A DNA stretch of 64,000 nt, from contig NW_027478402.1 of the NCBI RefSeq assembly GCF_051014685.1, positions 1,860,001 to 1,924,000 of the forward strand, read 5' to 3'. Under the pieces are notes generated by a model. The model saw only the letters and a program-made list of their open reading frames with translations. It had not been told where the DNA came from and searched no databases. Position 1 is the stretch's first letter; every line of letters begins with the position of its first letter. Both the position numbers and the translations under genes were made by a program. The DNA comes from Ptiloglossa arizonensis (Eukaryota; Arthropoda; Insecta; Hymenoptera; Colletidae). Shown here one piece after another: positions 1-14,450 of this stretch.

Positions 1-920
1 TAACTGGAATGGCCAAGGGGAAAAGTACACATACCGTTGTAATGGGGCGAGTTTCTACTTTCGATGCAACAGGAGTTTCTCGATTTCCTCAATCCGTTCA
101 CGAGATATGGGAGTTTGAAGTTAAGGAATGGTTGAGAAACCATCAAAATTTTCGGAATCTGATACTCGGAACCATTAACTACTATGGTCTAGGGCAAAAA
201 TACACATACCGTTGTAATCGGGCGAGTTTCTGCTTTCAGATGCAACAGGAACTTCTCGAGTTCGTCAATCCGTTCGCGAGATATGCGAGTTTGAAACTGA
301 GGAATGGTTGAGAAGCCATCAAAATTTTCGCAAGTCTGATACTCGAAACCAATAACTACAATGGTCTAGAGCAAAAATACACATACCGTTGTAATCGGGC
401 GAGTTGCTACTTTCAGATGCAACAGGAATTTCTCGAGTTCGACAATCGGTTCGCGAGATATGGGAGTTTGAAGTTAAGGAATGGTTGAGAAACCATCAAA
501 ATTTTTGCAAGTCTGATACTCGTAACCAATAACTGGAATGGCTAGGGGAAAAGTACACACACCATTGCAATCGGGCGAGTTTCTACTTTCAGGTGCAACA
601 GGAATTTCTCGAGTTCGTCAATCCGTTCGCGAGATATGGGAGTATGAAGTTAAGGAATGGTTGACAATCCATCAAAATTTTCGGAAATCTGATACTCGAA
701 ACCAATAACTGGAATGGCATAGGGGAAAAGTACACACACCATTGTAATCGGGCGAGTTTCTACTTTCAGATGCAACAGGAATTTCTCGATTTCCTCAATC
801 CGTTCGAGAGATATGGGAGTTTGAATTTAAGGAATGGTTGAGAGTCCATTAACATTTTCGCAAGTCTGATACTCGAAACCAATAACCGGAATGGTCTAGG
901 GGAAAAGTACACACACCAAT

Positions 921-3900
921 GTAATCGGGCGAGTTTCTGCTTTCAGATGCAACAGGAATTTCCCGAGTTCGTCAATCCGTTCGCGAGATATGGGAGTTTG
1001 ACGTTAAGGAATGGTTGAGAAACCATCAAAATTTTCGCAAGTCTGATAGTCACAACCAATAACTGGAAAGGCCTAGGGGAAAAATACACATACCGTGGTA
1101 ATCGGGCGAGTTTCTGCTTTCAGATTCAACAGGAATTTCTCGAGTTCGTCAATCCGTTCGCGAGATATGGGAGTATGAAGTTAAGGAATGGTTGACAATC
1201 CATCAAAATTTTCGGAAATCTGATACTCGAACCCAATAACTGGAATGGCATAGGGGAAAAGTACACACACCATTGTAATCGGGCGAGTTTCTACTTTCAG
1301 ATGCAACAGGAATTTCTCGATTTCCTCAATCCGTTCGAGAGATATGGGAGTTTGAATTTAAGGAATGGTTGAGAGTCCGTTAAAATTTTCGCAAGTCTGA
1401 TACTCGAAACCAATAACTGGAATGGCCTAGGGGAAAAGTACACACACCATTGTAATCGGGCGAGTTTCTGCTTTCAGATGCAACAGGAATTTCCCGAATT
1501 CGTCAATCCGTTCGCGAGATATGGGAGTTTGAAGTTAAGGAATGGTTGAGAAACCATCAAAATTTTCGCAAGTCTGATACTCGAAACCAATAACTGGAAT
1601 GGCCTAGGGGAAAAGTACACACACCATTGTAATCGGGCGAGTTTCTACTTTCAGATGCAACAGGAATTTCTCGAGTTCGTCAATCCGTTCGCAAGATATG
1701 GGAGTATGAAGTTAAGGAATGGTTGACAAACCATCAAAATTTTCGCAAATCTGATACTCTAAACCAATAACTACTATGGCCGAGGGCAAAAATACACATA
1801 CCGTTGTAATCGGGCGAGTTTCTAATTTCAGATGCAACAGGAATTTCTCGAGTCCGTCAATCCGTTCGCGAGATATGGGAGTTTGTAGTTATGGAACTGT
1901 TGTGAAACCACCAAAACTTTCGCAGCTCTGATACTCGAAACCAATAACTGGAATGGCGTAAGGGAGAAATACACACACCACTGTAATCGGGCAAGTTTCT
2001 ACTTTCAGATGCAACAGGAATTTCTCGAGTTCGTCAATCCGTTCGCGAGATATGCGAGTTTGAAATTAACGAATGGTTGAGAAACCATCAAAATATTCGC
2101 AAGTCTGATACTCGAAACGAATAACTGGAATGGCCTAGGGGAAAAATACACACACCACTATAATCGGGCAAGTTTCTACTTTCAGATGCAACAGGTATTT
2201 CTCGAGTTCGTCAATCCGTTCGCGAGATATGGGAGTTTGAATTTAAGGAATGGTTGGGAAACCATCAAAATTTTCGCAAGTCTGATACTAGAAACCAATA
2301 ACTACTATGGCCTAGGGCATAAATACACATACCATTGTAAACGGGCGAGTTTCTGCTTTCAGATGCAACAGGAATTTCTCGAGTTCGTCAATCCGTTCGC
2401 GAGATATGGGAGTTTGACGTTAAGGAATGGTTGAGAAACCATCAAAATTTTCGCAAGTCTGATACTCGAAACCAATAACTACTATGGCCTAGGGCAAAAG
2501 TACACATACCGTTGTAAACGGGCGAGTGTCTGCTTTCAGATGCAACAGGAATTTCTCGAGTTCGTCAATCCGTTCGCGCGATATGGGAGTTTGAAGTTAA
2601 GGAATGGTTGAGAAACCATCAAAATGTTCGCAAGTCTGATACTCGCGACCAATAACTGGAATGGCCAAGGCGAAAAGTACATACGCCATTGTAATCGGGC
2701 GAGTTTCCACTTTCAGATGCAACAGGAATTTCTCGAGTTCGTCCTTCCGTTCGCGAGATATGGGTGTTTGAATTCAAGGAGTGGTTGGGAAACCATCAAA
2801 ATTTTCGCTGGTCTGATAGTCGAAACCAATAACTGGAATGGCCTAGGGCAAAAGTACACGCACCATTATAATTGGGCGAGTTTCTACTTTAACATGCAAC
2901 AGGAATTTCTCGAGTTCGCCAATCCGTTCGCGAGGTATCGGAGTTTGAAGTTAAGGAATGGTTGAGAGTCCATTAAAATTTTCGCAAGTCTGATACTTGA
3001 AACCAATAACTGGAATGGCCTAGGGGAAAAGTACACACACCATTGTAACCGGGCGAGTTTCTACCTTCAGATGCAACAGGAATTTCTCGAGTTCGTGAAT
3101 CCGTTCGCGAGATATGGGAGCTTCAAGTTAAGGAATGGTTGAGAAACCATCAAAGTTTTCGCAAGTCTTATACTCGAAACCAATAACTACTATGGCCTAG
3201 GGCAAAAATGCACATACCGTTGTAATCGGGCGAGTTTCTGTTTTCAGATGCAGCAGGAATTTCTCCAGTTCGTCAATCCGTTCGCGATATATGGGAGTTG
3301 GAAGTTATGGAATGGTTGAGAAACCATCAAAATTTTCGCAAGTCTGATACTAGAAACCAATAACTACTATGGCCTATGGCAAAAATACACATACCGTTGT
3401 AAACGGGCGAGTGTCTGCTTTCAGATGCAACAGGCATTTCTCGAGTTCGTCAATCCGTTCGGGAGATATGGGAGTTTGAGGTTCAGGAATGGTTGAGAAA
3501 CCATCAAAATTTTCGCAAGTCTGATACTCGAAACCAATAACTACTATGGCCTAGGGCAAAAATACACATACCGTTGTAAACGGGCGAGTGTCTGCTTTCA
3601 GATGCAACCGGAATTTCTCGAGTTCGTCAATCCGTTCGCGAGGTATGGGAGTTTGAGGTTAACGAATGGTTGAGAAACCATCCAAATTTTCGCAAGTCTG
3701 ATACTCGAAACCAATAACTACTATGGCCTAGGGCAAAAATACACATACCGTTGTAATCGGGCGAGTTTCAGCTTTCAGATGCAGGAGGAATTTCTCGAGT
3801 TCGTGAATCCGTTCGCGAGATATGGGAGCTTTAAGTTAAGGAATGGTTGAGAAACCATCAAAGTTTTCGCAAGTCTTATACTCGAAACCAATAACTACTA

Positions 3901-5520
3901 TGGCCTAGGGCAAAAATGCACATACCGTTGTAATCGGGCGAGTTTCTGTTTTCAGATGCAGCAGGAATTTCTCCATTTCGTCAATCCGTTCGCGATATAT
4001 GGGATTTGGAAGTTATGGAATGGTTGAGAAACCATCAAAATTTTCGCAAGTCTGATACTAGAAACCAATAACTACTATGGCCTAGGGCAAAAGTACACAT
4101 ACCGTTGTAAACGGGCGAGTGTCTGCTTTCAGATGCAACAGGAATTTCTCGAGTTCGTCAATCCGTTCGCGAGATATGGGAGTTTGAGGTTAAGGAATGG
4201 TTGAGAAACCATCCAAATTTTCGCAAGTCTGATACTCGAAACCAATAACTACTATGGCCTAGGGCAAAAATACACATACCGTTGTAATCGGGCGAGTTTC
4301 AGCTTTCAGATGCAGGAGGAATTTCTCGAGTTCGTCAATCCGTTCGCGAGATATGGGAGTTTGAAGTTAAGGAATGGTTGAGAAGCAATCAAAAATTTCG
4401 CAAGTCTGATACACGAAACCAATAACTGGAATGGCCTAGGGGAAAAGTACACACACCATTGCAATCGGGCAAGTTTCTACTTTCAGATGCAACAGGAATT
4501 TCTCGAGTTCGTCAATCCGTTCGCGAGAAATGCGAGTTTGAAATTAACGAATGGTTGAGAAACCATCAAAATATTCGCAAGTCTGATACTCGAAACGAAT
4601 AACTGGAATGGCCTAGGGGAAAAGTGCACACACCATTGTAATCGGGCGAGTTTCTACTTTCAGATGCAACAGGAATTTCTCGAGGTCGTCAATCCGTTCG
4701 CGAGATATGGGAGTTTGAGGTTAAGGAATGGTTCAGAAACCATCAAAATTTTCGCAAGTCTGATACTCGAAACCAATAACTACTATGGCCTAGGGCAAAA
4801 ATACACATACCGTTGTAATCGGGCGAGTTTCTACTTTCAGATGCAACAGGAATTTCTCGAGTCCGTCAATCCGTTCGCGAGATATGGGAGTTTGAAGTTA
4901 TGGAATGGTTGAGAAACCATCAAAATTTTCGCAAGTCTGATACTAGAAACCAATAACTACTATGGCCTAGGGCAAAAATACACATACCATTGTAAACGGG
5001 CGAGTTTCTGCTTTCAGATGCAACAGGAATTTCTCGAGTCCGTCAATCCGTTCGCGCGATATGGGAGTTTGAAGTTAAGGAATGGTTGAGAAACCATCAA
5101 AATTTTCGCAAGTCTGATACTCGCGACCAATAACTGGAATGGCCTAGGGGAAAAGTACACACACCAATGTAATCGGGCAAGTTTCTACTTTCAGATGCAA
5201 CAGGTATTTCTCGAGTTCGTCAATCCGTTCGCGAGATATGGGAGTTTGAAGTTAAGGACTGGTTGAGAACTCATCAAAATTTGCGGAATCTGATACTCGA
5301 AACCAATAACTAGTATGGTCTAGGGCAAAAATACACATACCGTTGTAATCGGGCGAGTGTCTGCTTTATGTTTCAACAGGAATTTCTCGAGTTCGTCGAT
5401 CCGTTCGCGAGATATGGGGGTTTGAAGTTAAGGAATGGTTGAGAAACCATCAAAATTTTCGGAATCTGATACTCGGAACCATTACCTACTATGGTCTAGG
5501 GCAAAAGTACACATACCGTT
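921..5520 (+). repeat. Higher-order satellite repeat, copy 1 (4600 bp, ~26-mer)
   Basis: This block recurs at a constant offset of 4600 bp, which is 26 monomers. Private variants are shared at the offset: GATAGTCACAACC near 1048 and 5648, the CCTTCCGTTC monomer near 2742 and 7342, the CTCGAGGTCGTC variant near 4680 and 9280, and CGATCCGTTC near 5397 and 9997. The left edge is where shared sequence begins (about 921 against 5521). Only scattered single-base differences were seen by eye between the copies. Confidence 0.88.
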
Positions 5521-8500
5521 GTAATCGGGCGAGTTTCTGCTTTCAGATGCAACAGGAATTTCCCGAGTTCGTCAATCCGTTCGCGAGATATGGGAGTTTG
5601 ACGTTAAGGAATGTTTGAGAAACCATCAAAATTTTCGCAAGTCTGATAGTCACAACCAATAACTGGAAAGGCCTAGGGGAAAAATACACATACCGTGGTA
5701 ATCGGGCGAGTTTCTGCTTTCAGATTCAACAGGAATTTCTCGAGTTCGTCAATCCGTTCGCGAGATATGGGAGTATGAAGTTAAGGAATGGTTGACAATC
5801 CATCAAAATTTTCGGAAATCTGATACTCGAACCCAATAACTGGAATGGCATAGGGGAAAAGTACACACACCATTGTAATCGGGCGAGTTTCTACTTTCAG
5901 ATGCAACAGGAATTTCTCGATTTCCTCAATCCGTTCGAGAGATATGGGAGTTTGAATTTAAGGAATGGTTGAGAGTCCGTTAAAATTTTCGCAAGTCTGA
6001 TACTCGAAACCAATAACTGGAATGGCCCAGGGGAAAAGTACACACACCATTGTAATCGGGCGAGTTTCTGCTTTCAGATGCAACAGGAATTTCCCGAATT
6101 CGTCAATCCGTTCGCGAGATATGGGAGTTTGAAGTTAAGGAATGGTTGAGAAACCATCAAAATTTTCGCAAGTCTGATACTCGAAACCAATAACTGGAAT
6201 GGCCTAGGGGAAAAGTACACACACCATTGTAATCGGGCGAGTTTCTACTTTCAGATGCAACAGGAATTTCTCGAGTTCGTCAATCCGTTCGCAAGATATG
6301 GGAGTATGAAGTTAAGGAATGGTTGACAAACCATCAAAATTTTCGCAAATCTGATACTCTAAACCAATAACTACTATGGCCGAGGGCAAAAATACACATA
6401 CCGTTGTAATCGGGCGAGTTTCTAATTTCAGATGCAACAGGAATTTCTCGAGTCCGTCAATCCGTTCGCGAGATATGGGAGTTTGAAGTTATGGAACTGT
6501 TGTGAAACCACCAAAACTTTCGCAGCTCTGATACTCGAAACCAATAACTGGAATGGCGTAAGGGAGAAATACACACACCACTGTAATCGGGCAAGTTTCT
6601 ACTTTCAGATGCAACAGGAATTTCTCGATTTCGTCAATCCGTTCGCGAGATATGCGAGTTTGAAATTAACGAATGGTTGAGAAACCATCAAAATATTCGC
6701 AAGTCTGATACTCGAAACGAATAACTGGAATGGCCTAGGGGAAAAATACACACACCACTATAATCGGGCAAGTTTCTACTTTCAGATGCAACAGGTATTT
6801 CTCGAGTTCGTCAATCCGTTCGCGAGATATGGGAGTTTGAATTTAAGGAATGGTTGGGAAACCATCAAAATTTTCGCAAGTCTGATACTAGAAACCAATA
6901 ACTACTATGGCCTAGGGCATAAATACACATACCATTGTAAACGGGCGAGTTTCTGCTTTCAGATGCAACAGGAATTTCTCGAGTTCGTCAATCCGTTCGC
7001 GAGATATGGGAGTTTGACGTTAAGGAATGGTTGAGAAACCATCAAAATTTTCGCAAGTCTGATACTCGAAACCAATAACTACTATGGCCTAGGGCAAAAG
7101 TACACATACCGTTGTAAACGGGCGAGTGTCTGCTTTCAGATGCAACAGGAATTTCTCGAGTTCGTCAATCCGTTCGCGCGATATGGGAGTTTGAAGTTAA
7201 GGAATGGTTGAGAAACCATCAAAATGTTCGCAAGTCTGATACTCGCGACCAATAACTGGAATGGCCAAGGCGAAAAGTACATACGCCATTGTAATCGGGC
7301 GAGTTTCCACTTTCAGATGCAACAGGAATTTCTCGAGTTCGTCCTTCCGTTCGCGAGATATGGGTGTTTGAATTCAAGGAGTGGTTGGGAAACCATCAAA
7401 ATTTTCGCTGGTCTGATAGTCGAAACCAATAACTGGAATGGCCTAGGGCAAAAGTACACGCACCATTATAATTGGGCGAGTTTCTACTTTAACATGCAAC
7501 AGGAATTTCTCGAGTTCGCCAATCCGTTCGCGAAGTATCGGAGTTTGAAGTTAAGGAATGGTTGAGAGTCCATTAAAATTTTCGCAAGTCTGATACTTGA
7601 AACCAATAACTGGAATGGCCTAGGGGAAAAGTACACACACCATTGTAACCGGGCGAGTTTCTACCTTCAGATGCAACAGGAATTTCTCGAGTTCGTGTAT
7701 CCGTTCGCGAGATATGGGAGCTTCAAGTTAAGGAATGGTTGAGAAACCATCAAAGTTTTCGCAAGTCTTATACTCGAAACCAATAACTACTATGGCCTAG
7801 GGCAAAAATGCACATACCGTTGTAATCGGGCGAGTTTCTGTTTTCAGATGCAGCAGGAATTTCTCCAGTTCGTCAATCCGTTCGCGATATATGGGAGTTG
7901 GAAGTTATGGAATGGTTGAGAAACCATCAAAATTTTCGCAAGTCTGATACTAGAAACCAATAACTACTATGGCCTAGGGCAAAAATACACATACCGTTGT
8001 AAACGGGCGAGTGTCTGCTTTCAGATGCAACAGGAATTTCTCGAGTTCGTCAATCCGTTCGCGAGATATGGGAGTTTGAGGTTCAGGAATGGTTGAGAAA
8101 CCATCAAAATTTTCGCAAGTCTGATACTCGAAACCAATAACTACTATGGCCTAGGGCAAAAATACACATACCGTTGTAAACGGGCGAGTGTCTGCTTTCA
8201 GATGCAACCGGAATTTCTCGAGTTCGTCAATCCGTTCGCGAGGTATGGGAGTTTGAGGTTAAGGAATGGTTGAGAAACCATCCAAATTTTCGCAAGTCTG
8301 ATACTCGAAACCAATAACTACTATGGCCTAGGGCAAAAATACACATACCGTTGTAATCGGGCGAGTTTCAGCTTTCAGATGCAGGAGGAATTTCTCGAGT
8401 TCGTGAATCCGTTCGCGAGATATGGGAGCTTTAAGTTAAGGAATGGTTGAGAAACCATCAAAGTTTTCGCAAGTCTTATACTCGAAACCAATAACTACTA

Positions 8501-10120
8501 TGGCCTAGGGCAAAAATGCACATACCGTTGTAATCGGGCGAGTTTCTGTTTTCAGATGCAGCAGGAATTTCTCCAGTTCGTCAATCCGTTCGCGATATAT
8601 GGGATTTGGAAGTTATGGAATGGTTGAGAAACCATCAAAATTTTCGCAAGTCTGATACTAGAAACCAATAACTACTATGGCCTAGGGCAAAAGTACACAT
8701 ACCGTTGTAAACGGGCGAGTGTCTGCTTTCAGATGCAACAGGAATTTCTCGAGTTCGTCAATCCGTTCGCGAGATATGGGAGTTTGAGGTTAAGGAATGG
8801 TTGAGAAACCATCCAAATTTTCGCAAGTCTGATACTCGAAACCAATAACTACTATGGCCTAGGGCAAAAATACACATACCGTTGTAATCGGGCGAGTTTC
8901 AGCTTTCAGATGCAGGAGGAATTTCTCGAGTTCGTCAATCCGTTCGCGAGATATGGGAGTTTGAAGTTAAGGAATGGTTGAGAAGCAATCAAAAATTTCG
9001 CAAGTCTGATACACGAAACCAATAACTGGAATGGCCTAGGGGAAAAGTACACACACCATTGTAATCGGGCAAGTTTCTACTTTCAGATGCAACAGGAATT
9101 TCTCGAGTTCGTCAATCCGTTCGCGAGAAATGCGAGTTTGAAATTAACGAATGGTTGAGAAACCATCAAAATATTCGCAAGTCTGATACTCGAAACGAAT
9201 AACTGGAATGGCCTAGGGGAAAAGTGCACACACCATTGTAATCGGGCGAGTTTCTACTTTCAGATGCAACAGGAATTTCTCGAGGTCGTCAATCCGTTCG
9301 CGAGATATGGGAGTTTGAGGTTAAGGAATGGTTGAGAAACCATCAAAATTTTCGCAAGTCTGATACTCGAAACCAATAACTACTATGGCCTAGGGCAAAA
9401 ATACACATACCGTTGTAATCGGGCGAGTTTCTACTTTCAGATGCAACAGGAATTTCTCGAGTCCGTCAATCCGTTCGCGAGATATGGGAGTTTGAAGTTA
9501 TGGAATGGTTGAGAAACCATCAAAATTTTCGCAAGTCTGATACTAGAAACCAATAACTACTATGGCCTAGGGCAAAAATACACATACCATTGTAAACGGG
9601 CGAGTTTCTGCTTTCAGATGCAACAGGAATTTCTCGAGTCCGTCAATCCGTTCGCGCGATATGGGAGTTTGAAGTTAAGGAATGGTTGAGAAACCATCAA
9701 AATTTTCGCAAGTCTGATACTCGCGACCAATAACTGGAATGGCCTAGGGGAAAAGTACACACACCAATGTAATCGGGCAAGTTTCTACTTTCAGATGCAA
9801 CAGGTATTTCTCGAGTTCGTCAATCCGTTCGCGAGATATGGGAGTTTGAAGTTAAGGACTGGTTGAGAACTCATCAAAATTTGCGGAATCTGATACTCGA
9901 AACCAATAACTAGTATGGTCTAGGGCAAAAATACACATACCGTTGTAATCGGGCGAGTGTCTGCTTTATGTTTCAACAGGAATTTCTCGAGTTCGTCGAT
10001 CCGTTCGCGAGATATGGGGGTTTGAAGTTAAGGAATGGTTGAGAAACCATCAAAATTTTCGGAATCTGATACTCGGAACCATTACCTACTGTGGTCTAGG
10101 GCAAAAATACACATACCGTT
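5521..10120 (+). repeat. Higher-order satellite repeat, copy 2 (4600 bp, ~26-mer)
   Basis: Tandem copy of the preceding 4600-bp block. By-eye differences from copy 1 are rare, for example GCGAAGTATCGG against GCGAGGTATCGG near 7531/2931 and GTGTATCC against GTGAATCC near 7696/3096. Such low divergence, against the much larger differences among monomers within a unit, is the mark of a recent whole-block duplication. Parts of the same block reappear less perfectly near 17500-19230 and 26340-28010. Confidence 0.88.
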
Positions 10121-10740
10121 GTAATCGGGCGAGTTTCTGCTTTCAGATGCAACAGGAATTTCTCGAATTCGTCAATCCTTTCGCGAGATATACGAGTTTG
10201 AAATTAAGGAATGGTTGAGAGGCCATCAAAATTTTCGCAAGTCAGATACACGAAACCAATAACTACAATGGCCAAGGGGAAAAATACACATACCGTTGTA
10301 ATCGGACGAGTTTCTGCTTTCAGATGCAACAGGAATTTCTCGAGTTCGTCAATCCGCTCACGAGATATGGGAGTTTGAAGTTAAGGAATGGTTGAGAAAC
10401 CATAAAAATTTTTGCAAGTCTGATACTCGAAACCAATAACTGGAATGGCCTAGGGGAAAAGTACACACACCATTGTAATCGGGCGAGTTTCTACATTCTG
10501 ATGCAACAGGAATTTCTCGAGTTCGTCAATCCGTTCGCGAGATATGGGAGTATGAAGTTAAGGAATGGTTGACAATCCTTCAAAATTTTCGCAAGTCTGA
10601 TACTCGAAACCAATAACTGGAATGGCCTAGGGGAAAAGTGCACACACCAATGTAATCGGGCAAGTTTCTACTTTCAGATGCAACAGGTATTTCTCGAGTT
10701 CGTCAATCCGTTCGCGAGATATGGGAGTTTGAAGTTAAGG

Positions 10741-11340
10741 AAAGCTTGAGAAACCATCAAAATTTTCGGAATCTGATACTCGAAACCAATAACTACTATG
10801 GTCTAGGGCGAAAATACACATACCGTTGTAATTGGGCGAGCTTCTGCTTTCAGATGCAACAGGAATTTCTCGCGTTCGTCAATCCGTGCCCGAGATGTGG
10901 GAGCTTGAAGTTGAGGAATGGTTGAGAAACAATCAAAATTTTCGCAAGTCTGATACACGAAACCAATAATTGGAATGGCCTAGGGGAAAAGTACACACAC
11001 CGTTGTAATGGGGCGAGCTTCTACATTCAGATGCAACAGGAATTTCTCGATTTCCTCAATCCGTTCAGGAGATATGGGAGTTTGAAGTTAAGGAATGGTT
11101 GAGAAACCATCAAAATTTTCGCATGTCTGATCCTCGAAACAATTAACTACTATCGCCTAGGGCAAAAATACACATACCGTTGTAATCGGGCGAGTTTCTG
11201 TTTCAGATGCAACAGAAATTTCTCGAGTGCGTCAATCCGTTCGCGATATATGGGAGCTTGAAGTTAAGGAACGGTTGAGAATCAATCAAAATTTTCGCAA
11301 GTCTGATACTCGAAACCAATAACTGGAATGGCCTAGGGGA
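10741..11340 (+). repeat. Satellite sub-block duplicated 3710 bp downstream, copy 1
   Basis: A run of three to four monomers starting with the rare variant AAAGCTTGAG (in place of GAATGGTTGAG), followed by CCGTGCCCGAGATGTGGG and AGTGCGTCAATCC variants, recurs at 14451-15050 in the same order. The offset is about 21 monomers. Neighbouring monomers (10190-10450) recur at an offset of about 3534 bp, so the second copy has gained or lost a monomer. Confidence 0.75.
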
Positions 11341-12299
11341 AAAGTGCACATACCGTTGTAATTGGGCGAGTTTCTACTTTCAGATGCAACAGGAATTTCT
11401 CGAGTTCGTCAATCCGTTCGCGAGATATGGGAGTATGAAGTTAAGGAATGGTTGACAAACCATCAAAATTTTCGCAAGTCTGATACTCGAAACCAATAAC
11501 TACAATGGCCTAGGGGAAATATTCACATACCGTTGTAATCGGGCGAGCTTCTGCTTCCAGATACAACAGGAATTTCTCCAGTTCGTCAATCCGTTCGCGA
11601 GATATGGGAGTTTGAAGTTAAGGAATGGTCGAGAACCATCAAAATTTTCGCAAGTCTGATACTCGGAACCAATAACTGGAATGGCCTAGGGGAAAAGTAC
11701 ACATACCATTGTAATCGGGCGAGTTTCTGCTTTCAGATGCAACAGGAATTTCCCGAGTTCGTCAATCCGTTCGCGAGATATGGGAGTGTGAAGCTAAGGA
11801 ATGGTTGAGAAACCATCAAAATTTTCGCAAGTCTGATACTCGAAACCAATAACTACAATGGCCCAGGGGAAAAATACACATACCGTTGTAATCGCGAGAG
11901 TTTCTACTTTCAGATGCAACAGAAATTTTTCGGATTCGTCAATCCGTTCGCGAAATATCGGAGTTTGGAATTAAGAGATGGTTGAGAAACCATCAAAATT
12001 TTCGCAAGTCTGATACTCGAAAACAATAACTACTACGGCCTAGGGCAAAAATAGACATACCGTTGTAATCGGGCGAGATTCTGCTTTCAGATGCAACAGG
12101 AACTTCTCGAGATCGTCAATCAGTTCGCGCGATATGGGTGTTTGAAGTTAAGGAATGGTTGAGAAACCATCAAAATATTCGCAAGTCTGATACTCGAAAC
12201 CAATAACTGGAATGGCCTAGGGGAAAAGGACACACACCATTGTAATCGGGCGAGTTTCTACATTCAGATGCAACAGGAATTTCTCGAGTTCGTCAATCC

Positions 12300-12316
12300 G
12301 TTCGCGAGATACGGGA
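12300..12316 (+). other. CENP-B-box-like 17-mer (full consensus match) in satellite monomer
   Basis: The sequence GTTCGCGAGATACGGGA fits NTTCGNNNNANNCGGGN, the fixed positions of the mammalian CENP-B box, at all nine fixed bases. Most monomers have GTTCGCGAGATATGGGA here, one base off (T for the first C of CGGG). Match to the consensus is seen directly; any protein binding is inference. Confidence 0.5.
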
Positions 12317-14450
12317 GTATGAAGTTAAGGAATGGTTGACAATCCATCAAAATTTTCGCAAATCTGATACTCGAAACCAATAACTGGAATGGCCAAGGGG
12401 AAAAGTACACATACCGTTGTAATGGGTCGAGTTTCTACTTTCAGATGCAACAGGAATTTCTCGATTTCCTCAATCCGTTCACGAGATATGGGAGTTTGAA
12501 GCTAAGGAATGGTTGAGAAACCATCAAAATTTTCGGAATCTGATACTCGGAACCATTAACTACTATGGTCTATGGCAAAAATACATATACCGATGTAATC
12601 GGGCAAGTTTCTGCTTTCAGATGCAACAGGAATTTCTCGAGATCGTCAATCCGTTCGCGAGATATGCGAGTTTGAAACTGAGGAATGGTTGAGAAGCCAT
12701 CAAAATTTTCGCATGTCTGATCCTCGAAACAATTAACTACTATCGCCTAGGGCAAAAATACACATACCGTTGTAATCGGGCGAGTTTCTGCTTTCAGATG
12801 CAACAGAAATTTCTCGAGTGCGTCAATCCGTTCGCGATATATGGGAGCTTGAAGTTAAGGAACGGTTGAGAATCAATCAAAATTTTCGCAAGTCTGATAC
12901 TCGAAACCAATAACTGGAATGGCCTAGGGGAAAAGTACACATACCGTTGTAATCGGGCGAGTTTCTACATTCAGATGCAACAGGAATTTCTCGATTTCCT
13001 CAATCCGTTCAGGAGATATGGGAGTTTGAAGTTAAGGAATGGTTGAGAAACCATCAAAATTTTCGCATGTCTGATCCTCGAAACAATTAACTACTATCGC
13101 CTAGGGCAAAAATACACATACCGTTGTAATCGGGCGAGTTTCTGCTTTCAGATGCAACAGAAATTTCTCGAGTGCGTCAATCCGTTCGCGATATATGGGA
13201 GCTTGAAGTTAAGGAACGGTTGAGAATCAATCAAAATTTTCGCAAGTCTGATACTCGAAACCAATAACTGGAATGGCCTAGGGGAAAAGTACACATACCG
13301 TTGTAATCGGGCGAGTTTCTACTTTCAGATGCAACCGGAATTTCTCGAGTTCGTCAATCCGCTCGCGAGATATGGGAGCTTGAAGTTAAGGAATGGTTGA
13401 GAACTCATCAAAATTTGCGGAATCTGATAGTCGAAACCAATAACTAGTATGGTCTAGGGCAAAAATACACATACCGTTGTAATCGGGCGAGTGTCTGCTT
13501 TATGATTCAACAGGAATTTCTCGAGTTCGTCAATCCGTTCGCGAGGTATGGGGGTTTGAAGTTAAGGAATGGTTGAGAAACCATCAAAATTTTCGGAATC
13601 TGATACTCGAAACCAATAACTACTATGGTCTAGGGCAAAAATACACATACCGTTGAAATCGGGCGAGTTTCTGCTTTCAGATGCAACAGGAATTTCTCGA
13701 GTTCGTCAATCCTTTCGCGAGATATACGAGTTTGAAGTTAAGGAATGGTTGAGAGGCCATCAAAATTTTCGCAAGTCAGATACACGAAACCAATAACTAC
13801 AATGGCCAAGGGGAAAAATACACATAGCGTTGTAATCGGACGAGTTTCTGCTTTCAGATGCAACAGGAATTTCTCGAGTTCGTCAATCCGCTCACGAGAT
13901 ATGGGAGTTTGAAGTTAAGGAATGGTTGAGAAACCATAAAAATTTTTGCAAGTCTGATACTCGAAACCAATAACTGGAATGGCCTAGGGGAAAAGTACAC
14001 ACACCATTGTAATCGGGCGAGTTTCTACATTCAGATGCAACAGGAATTTCTCGAGTTCGCCATCCGTTCGCGAGATATGGGAGTATGAAGTTAAGGAATG
14101 GTTGACAATCCATCAAAATTTTCGCAAATCTGATACTCGAAACCAATAACTGGAATGGCCAAGGGGAAAAGTACACATACCGTTGTAATGGGGCGAGTTT
14201 CTACTTTCAGATGCAACAGGAATTTCTCGATTTCCTCAATCCGTTCACGAGATATGGGAGTTTGAAGCTAAGGAATGGTTGAGAAACCATCAAAATTTTC
14301 GCAAGTCTGATACTCGAAACCAATAACTACAATGGCCTAGGGGAAATATTCACATACCGTTGTAATTGGGCGAACTTCTGCTTTCAGATACAACATGAAT
14401 TTCTCGAGTTCGTCAATCCGTTCGCGAGATATGGGGGTTTGAAGTTAAGG

